Of a stretch of 64,000 nt of DNA, positions 54,101 to 63,100 are shown one piece after another. Each line of letters starts with the position of its first letter. Position 1 is the stretch's first letter. This DNA is from Omphiscola glabra. Taxonomy: Eukaryota; Mollusca; Gastropoda; Lymnaeidae. The stretch spans positions 7,743,562 through 7,807,561 of the forward strand of contig OZ024810.1 in the NCBI GenBank assembly GCA_964017045.1, given 5' to 3'. Below the pieces are notes generated by a model. It was not told the DNA's origin. It ran no database searches and worked only from the letters and a program-made list of their open reading frames with translations. The translations under genes were made by a program, and so were the position numbers.

Positions 54101-57100
54101 TGACACCACTAAACTACTGGACCTAATGACATCACTAAACTACTGGACCTAATGACATCACTAAACTACTGGACCTAATGACACCACTAAACTACTGGAC
54201 CTAATGACACCACTAAACTACTGGACCTTACTGACACCACTAAACCACTGGACCTTACTGACATCACTAAACTACTTGACCTTACTAACATCACTAAACT
54301 ACTTGACCTAATGACATCACTAAACTTCTGTACCTAATTACACCACTAAACTACTGGACCTAATGACATCAATAAACTACTGGACTTAATGACATCACTA
54401 AACTATTTGACCTTACTGACATCCCTAAACTACTTGACCTAATGACATCACTAAACTACTGGACCTAATGACACCACTAAACTACTTGACCTAATGACAT
54501 CACTAAACTACTGGACCTAATGACACCACTAAACTGCTGGACCTAATGACATCACTAAACTACTGGACCTAATGACATGACTGAACTACTGGACCTTACT
54601 GACACCACTAAACTACTGGACCTAATGACATCACTAAACTACTGGACCTAATGACACCACTAAACTACTTGACCTAATGACATCACTAAACTACTGGACC
54701 TAATGACACCACTAAACTGCTGGACCTAATGACATCACTAAACTACTGGACCTAATGACATGACTGAACTACTGGACCTTACTGACACCACTAAACTACT
54801 GGACCTAATGACATCACTAAACTACTGGACCTAATGACACCACTAAACTAATAGACCTAATGACACCACTAAACTACTGGACCTAATGACACCACTAAAC
54901 TACTGGACCTAATGACACCACTAAACTAATGGACCTAATGACATCACTAAACTACTTGACCTAATGACATCACTAAACTACTGGACCTTACTGACATGAC
55001 CTGGTAATTCAAAAATAGCATTGCAAGTGGCTGCCAAAAGTCCAGTATTTGTTCCTAATTAAAGGATTTTGAATATGGTACAGACTGTAAGGATAATAGG
55101 CAGAGGTTACAGATTTTTGCCAAACAGAATAAAGCAGTGAATCTACCAGTAAGTCATTACAAAAATGATACAAATTTAAAGGAAAAAAAAAGAGGAAAGA
55201 TATTTTGATGTATAGATTTGCTTCATTGGAATTTAGCATTGTCCTGCACACCCTTATATTTTATAACATTTGTTTGTGTATTTGTCGTGTGCAATTGAAC
55301 AGGTGTCTAACTGACAGACTCACACAGCCTTGACATTATTTACTCAAGTTGGCCAAACAGTTTTGATGACCCAATGACACACAGTTTTGACAAACATGCA
55401 TTTGTTTTGGTCATAATTGTCTTAGTCGCCCTGGTCTTGACACAGTTTAGATTTTGCTTGGACCATGATAATTATACCCATAAAAATAATATCATCTATA
55501 TTCTACCCTTATTATGATGGCAACAGTATGAAACCAACAATATATTACTTTGACTTTTCAATTTCTTTTTCTTACGTGTTTGATGTTTCCTTAGTTTGGA
55601 TATAAGTTTTTGTTGATATTGTAAATATGGTCTTACTTGGTCCCTGTAATATATAACCCACTCAATTGATGGGCTTGGATAACCCACTCAGTGGATGGGG
55701 TTGGATATCCCACTGAATAGATGGGGTTGGATAACACACACAGTAGATGGGATTGGATAACCCACTCAATAGATGGGATTGGATAACCCACTCAATAGTT
55801 GGGGTTGGATCACCCACTCAATAGATGGAGTTGGATAACCCACTCAGTGGATGGGGTTGGATAATGCACTCAGTGAATGGGGTTGGATAACGCACTCAGT
55901 GGATGGGGTTGGATAATCCACTCAGTGGATGGGGTAGGATACATCAGTCTTAAATTGTTACCAGATATTTAAGTTGTGCTGATGGGATTTGGCTAAGACA
56001 GAATAGACATTTGAACTTAATGATTTTAAAAAATTAATAAAAATACAAACAGTTTAAAAAAATGTTCAAGTATTTTAAGAAAGAAAAAAGATATTCTTTA
56101 GTGTACAACACCTTGAATTATTTTAATTTTTTTATGCATAAAAAAAGTTGATCTGTAATATAATCAGAATGGCTTGAATATTTGCTCTGCTTTGTAAACT
56201 AATTGGTTGATTTTAAAGGTTGCCATTAAAAATCACACTTTCAATTAATTTTTATTTTAAATTGGTTTATAGAAAGACAGATAGTAATTTATGAAGCTGT
56301 CATTTTTTGAAAGATTTTCTTGTCTTGGGGGGAAAATAATATCAACTGATTATAAAGTCATTTGAAGTCATGATATGTTGACTTATATGAAGTCATTATA
56401 TGTTGACTTCTGTGGAATATAAAAACTAATTAGACATTCATTAAACGGTTTTGTTCATTATCATATCCCAGTTTTCAAATTATTGAATGTTGGATTTAAA
56501 ACTGAGTTGCTATGTAAAAGCCACAAGGTTATCATCATCAACGAGAGTCTTCATAGTGACCTATGACCTTTAGATAGGAATGAGTTTCGTTAGAGATTAT
56601 GAATTATAACTATATGGATGTATTGATTGTCTATGGGCCTCATGTAGCTTGCGCTCACAGTTTGGCTTTTGTTTTTATGCAATAATATTTTTCAGATGTT
56701 TATTTAGAATAAGATTATATTTGATAACATGGATATTCATATCTGCCAACACTGTAGCTTTACCTGCGTGATAAAATCTATTGAATGGTTGGATGGAGAA
56801 ACAGAGTTATATCCAGTGCAAGATTCTGGATATACAAGTTGTAAATAAAATTAAATGGAATTGAACTATCATTAAACCACACCCCCCCCCCCCCACCCCC
56901 CCCCCACCCCCCCGCATTAAACAGAAATTGTGAAGATACCGGGGAACTGACAGGGAACATTTTTCACATCAGTAAAAAAATAAACAATGAAATCACGAAT
57001 TTATAACTTGAGAATTTCAGGTACACTTAAAATCTGAATCCTATAAATAACTCCACCAACCATTGGGATCAAATGGTAAAAATGGTGATTCACAAGATTT

Positions 57101-60100
57101 GACATCAAAGCTTATCATTGACACCTTGACTGATGATACAAGTGGTAGCATTGTAGTCACATGTGTTGGATGCTCACCGTCTGTTGTTGCCCCTTTAATA
57201 AATGGTAGCACTTCCACCCGCAGCCTTGCTGGACAAAGATGACATTCCATCGGATCCGCTGCAACGAACGGGCTGCCTGTTTGGTGGAGTGTACAACGAC
57301 ATCCGGCGGCGCTACCCTCATTACCTCAGCGACATCAAGGATGCAGCCAACGGCCAGTGTATCAAAACTTTGTTCTTCATATTTTTTACATGTCTTTCAC
57401 CTTGCATTGCTTTTGGAGGATTGTTGAGTGAGTCCCCTTTGTTCATGTCATCTTGATCCTCATCATGTTATTTAGCTTGACAATTTAGCTTATACCTTGT
57501 TCTGATATATCTAGCATTCATCAGAAGTAAAAAACAAAACAAAAATGTGTTTCACAAATTAGTTATACAATTGGACTAATCCATTTTAAAATAATGTTCT
57601 ATTTCTTTATGAAAAATATTTATAAAAATGTTCTCACCTATATATCCATATGTTAATAACATAATGATTGCTTCTAGCTTGTGTGCCATGCACAGTAGCC
57701 TCATGTTATAACATTTCTGAGAATATGGCTTTGATTCTGAGATTTTACATAATTTGCATTGCCTGTTATGTTGCTATATAAAGCTTCTTGTAAACGTAGT
57801 TTATGGTTGAGACCTTTAGCCAACATGGTTATAATCATGCCATTGGTCTACCTTTCTGATACTTTGCCTTGATCAAAACTAAACTGTAAAACATCTGAAC
57901 AAGCAGCATCTGATATATTTGGGTAATAAGGGGAGAGACTGCAAAATAGGAAATTAGTAAAACAAAGTAAGGTCAAACCTAAAAGAATGAACGCAAAAAA
58001 AAAAACAGCAACATGTTGGCAGGAAGCCTTCGTCAGCAAACTAACAACAGAAAAACCATAATAAAATTTTAAAATAGCACTTAGCTGAGAAGTAGTATCC
58101 GAGAGGGCGGCAAAAGAATTGTGACAGAAGGAAAATCAGTAGGTGAGAGATTAAATAGGGCAAAGGGAAAGAAAAGAGAAGTTAGTCCACTGCGATTGGT
58201 TGTGACAGGGAGGGGCGGGTCAAAGGCTCAAGCTGTAAATAAAGACATGATGTTCATGCTATATGGTGTGAAGGTTCAATAGGTCAGCTTCTGATATAAC
58301 AGGATGTCATTTCTTCTTAGAATTATACATTTGTAATAGCAGCCGCATAATACTTTTGAAGTAAATTTATGATTGCATTACATGTAGGATTGCATCACAT
58401 GTATTAATGAAATAGTTTCAAAATTATTGAATTCACTGTCGTTTTCAAAAGAGCTCAATCTTTACATGCGGTCCATTGAGGATTCAATTAATATCTTAGG
58501 TGAGAAGACCAATCGAATGATGGGGGTGAGTGAGACTATGGTGGCCACTTCTGTGTTTGGAATGATCTTCAGCCTGTTGTCTGGGCAGCCCCTGCTCATC
58601 ATAGGAGCGACTGGCCCTGTGCTTGTTTTTGAGGAAAGTTTGTACAAGGTCAGCGAACATGCGATATTGGGTGTACACATATCAGGGGTATTATGCCAGC
58701 AGTAGAAGTGTTCATAACTTAGTGCTGTACAATTGCAGCCATCAAGGGTATTATGCCAGCAGTAGAAGTGTTCATAACTTAGCACTGTACAATTGCAGCC
58801 ATTAAGGATGTCCTTCATTTAAACAGCTTATTATAAAAGGGAATTAACCCTAAACATTATATTTTTACCTTGTTTTGACTCATCTTCTTCAGCTTGTATT
58901 ATTTAGCCATCGTACTTTTGCAATGTTACCCTAATATTTCAGATAACAAATCAAAGACCAGAATGTTGCGATTCATAGAAAATTCATACAGATTTTATAA
59001 CAAATAAAAAAATAGTTTTAGGAATATTTCTTTCTTCTAATATTTTACTCCATGTTTTTAATCAGCCTCGCTAAACTTTTTAGTTTGCGATAATTAACAT
59101 TTTAATATACAGGCTCTAGCTTTTCACTTGTTGTTTCAGTTCTGTGATTCCAACGACCTGGAGTTCTTGCCCCTAAGATTTTGGATCGGTCTTTGGGTGT
59201 TTGCCATCACTACACTGGCCGTGGCACTCGAGGGAAGTTTCCTGGTCCGTTATGTGTCCCGGTTTGTGGAGGAAATCTTTGCCATTCTCATTTCACTTAT
59301 CTTTATCTACGAAGTGGTCAAAAAGTTGGTTCAGGTAAGTTTTTGTGTGGTTTTTCTGATCATATGTAAATCCAATGCTTCTATGAAAAAAATAAAAAAG
59401 ATTATTTCACTGAACTATTTTAATAGTTACAATATTAATTGCTTGCCTTTCCTCAGATTTTCTCAACGCATCCCCTGATGGAGGATTACTGCTTCCTACC
59501 CGACTACTCCAACAACGACACGTTAAATGAGACGCATCAACACAACAGGTCTGTGTGGATTTACCCTGATAACATCTCCGACTGGATCAATACAACGTCT
59601 TGGACCAACACGACATCCCTCCCATCCCAGCTCCACACAAACAACTACGGTTCCAGTAATGAGCCGAGCCCTGAAAAGGAGAACCAGCCCAATACAGCCC
59701 TGTTGTCTCTTATATTGGTTTTTGGAACATTCCTCATTGCATACTTTCTCAGGATTTTTCGAAACAGCAAGTTTTTGGGGAGAAGTGTAAGTAGAGACGA
59801 CATTTTTATTATTAACAAGAAATTTTACAAAAGTTAGTTGGGTACAATATTTTCTTGTGAATTTCATGTGAATTGAATCATTTGTTTGGCTTAACCATTA
59901 ATTTGATCTCAGGTGCGGCGTGCTTTGGGAGACTTTGGTGTGTTGATTGCTTTAGTGTGCATGGTGATTCTTAGCTTTCTTATGAAGACGACTTACGTGC
60001 AGGTTAGTTAACTATATACTAGGTATCTTCTCAGTTAAGTTACCATTAAGTTTGCTTACTATTTAATAATTGTTTCATCACTCAAGATGCTTGTGTTATA

Positions 60101-63100
60101 GTTGATCTGATGTGACTACTTTTATTTATGTTCCATTGATAAAAATTGCTTAAAAATGTTACATACTATTAAGATGTAAAGGTGGTATAAATCTACCAGA
60201 GTATAAGTGCTGAATACTATGCTATGCTACTTTCAGAAACTTGACCTGACAGATCCCTTGACCCCGACATCCGAAGATCGCGGCTGGTTTATCAACCCCA
60301 TGGGTATGAATCAGACGATGCCAGTTTGGCTCATTTTTGGATCAGCTTTGCCAGGATTTCTCATTTTTATCTTGCTATTTATGGAAACACAGATCACAGA
60401 GTAAGCTGTTAGAATTGTTGTAAAAATATGTTGTGTTTAGAAACCTTTCAAATGGAGTGTGTCCTAAGAATCCTCTAATTCTTTCTTGTTCCATTTAATA
60501 CAATATTGTAGTCTTATTTCTATCAAAAGTTATTTTGCCAGTGTGTCATCTTGTTTTTGGCCATAAAGAAGACCCACTATCTCTAAAGAACAGCTCTAAG
60601 CAAAGAAGACCTACTATCTCTAAAGAACAGCTCTAAGCAAAGAAGACCCACTATCTCTAAAGAACAGCTCTAAGCAAAGAAGACCCACTATCTCTAAAGA
60701 ACAGCTCTAAGCAAAGAAGACCTACTATCTCTAAAGAACAGCTCTAAGCAAAGAAGACCCACTATCTCTAAAGAACAGCTCTAAGCAAAGAAGACCCACT
60801 ATCTCTAAAGAACAGCTCTAAGCAAAGAAGACCCACTATCTCTAAAGAACAGCTCTAAGCAAAGAAGACCTACTATTTCTTAAGAATAGCTCTAAGCAAA
60901 GAAGACCTACTATCTCTAAAGAATAGCTTTAAGCAAAGACCTACTGTCTCTAAAGAATAGCTCTAAGCAAAGAAGACCTACTGCCTCTAAAGAATAGCTC
61001 TAGGCTTTAGTGTTGATTTTATGGTTGGTTTCTGGCACTGTACGGTTCAGCGTAAATTATGCAGGAGTGGGCTAACTCATACTTTATTATACCAACTATG
61101 GGCTATACTTTATTCCTCTTATGTAAGCCTTTGAACAAGAGGTGCAGCCTACAATCAGGATGTTGCCAAAAAAATTAATAATAACAATTTTTGTTAAAAA
61201 AACACCAAACTTTAAGGGTCCTGCTTTTAATCAGGAACAGCCTGTTCTTGGAATGATAAGGTCAGGAACAGCCTGTTCTTGGAATGATAAGGTCAGGAAC
61301 AGCCTGTTCTTGGAATGATATGGTCAGGAACAGCCTATTCTTGGAACGATGCGGTCAGGAACAGCCTGTTCTTGGAACGATACGGTCAGGAACAGCCTGT
61401 TCTTGGAACGATACGGTCAGGACCAGCCTGTTCTTGGAATGATACGGTCAGGAACAGCCTATACTTGGAATTATATGGTCAGGAACAGCCTGTTCTTGGA
61501 ATGATACGGTCAGGAACAGCCTGTTCTTGGAATGATACGGTCAGGAACAGCCTGTTCTTGGAACGATATGGTCAGGAACAGCCTGTTCTTGGAACAATAT
61601 GGTCAGGAACAGCCTGTTCTTGGAACGATAAGGTATAATCTTTCCAAAGAAAGTCTTCACTTAGTTCCGTTTGCAATCAATTCATAAAAAATTCAACAAT
61701 ATGTCAGTCTGTAACAATTTACAAAAGCCATTAATTATTTCTTTGGTTGTTCCTATATCTCTAGAATGATCCTAAACAAGAAAGAACGCAAGTTAAAGAA
61801 AGGTTCTGGCTACCATTTGGACCAGATCATTTTGGGCTTCCTCACTTTCCTGGGGGGCCTGTTTGGTTTGCCCTGGATGTGTGCGGCCACGGTGCGCACA
61901 GTGGCGCACATCAGTGCCCTCAGTGAGTACAGCAGTACGCACGCACCTGGAGAGAAGCCACAACTCCTGGGAGTCAAGGAGCAGAGAGTCACAAATTTCT
62001 GTGTTCATTTCCTGATAGGCAAGTGTTAAAGGAGAGATGTGTGTTGTAGTTTTATATGGGTTTTGTTGTATTACATGTGTGTTGTAGGCAGAGATTGTGT
62101 GGTATTGTTACAAGAGTGTTGTAGTGTTACAAGAGTGTTGTAGTGTCACATGTGTGCTGTAGTGTTACAAGTGTTCTGTAGTGTTACATGTGTGCTGTAG
62201 TGTTACAAGTGTGCTGTAGTGTTACAAGTGTGCTGTAGTGTTACAAGTGTGCTGTATTGTTACACGTGAGTTGTGGTGTTACAAGTGTGCTAAGGGGAGA
62301 GATAACGACTGTAAACGTGTGTTAAAAACTTGGGGGATCTGAACCAGAAACTGTCAGCACACGTCTTTTTGTCACACTGACTTTGTCACCCAGCCAACCA
62401 ACTTCTATTAATTTTTTTATACTTTCTCTTAGAATCTGTATCTTCACAGGCTGAGAGACAGCATTAATAATGTTAGTTTAATTGTGATGCCAACAGGTGC
62501 TGCTGTAGCTGCAGGTCCAGTGTTGAGGGAGGTCCCTGTCCCAGCTTTGTTTGGTGTTTTTCTCTACCTCGGGGTGTCCACCCTCAGTGGTGTCCAGATG
62601 TTTGAGAGGGTCAAGTTGCTCCTCATGCCTGTCAAGTATCACCCTTCAGTGGTGTATGTCAGAAAGGTCAGTAGAAATGGTCCCCAAAAGTTGTTGTGTC
62701 ATACATTCTACTTCACTAGCTTGATGTAAATGAATGTTGTAGGACATATAGTCTACTTGTATACCTTGATGTAAATGAATGTTGTAGGACATATAGTCTA
62801 CTTGTATACCTTGATGTAAATGAACGTTGTAGGACATATAGTCTACTTGTATACCTTGATGTAAATGAATGTTGTAGGACATATAGTCTACTTGTATACC
62901 TTGATGTAAATGAATGTTGTAGGACATATAGTCTACTTGTATACCTTGATGTAAATGAATGTTGTAGGACATATAGTCTACTTGTATACCTTGATGTAAA
63001 TGAATGTTGTAGGACATATAGTCTACTTGTATACCTTGATGTGGATGAATGTTGTCCCACATATAGTTTACTTCTAAGCAAGTCATTATAATTGCAAGGA

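Noticed and set aside
58462..58818. 118-codon minus-strand ORF over exon 21
   Set aside because: Shadow of the real exon and of the adjacent 62-bp duplication.
62646..63086. 146-codon minus-strand ORF with [15 protein letters not shown] repeats
   Set aside because: Translation of the 45-bp intron 27 minisatellite.
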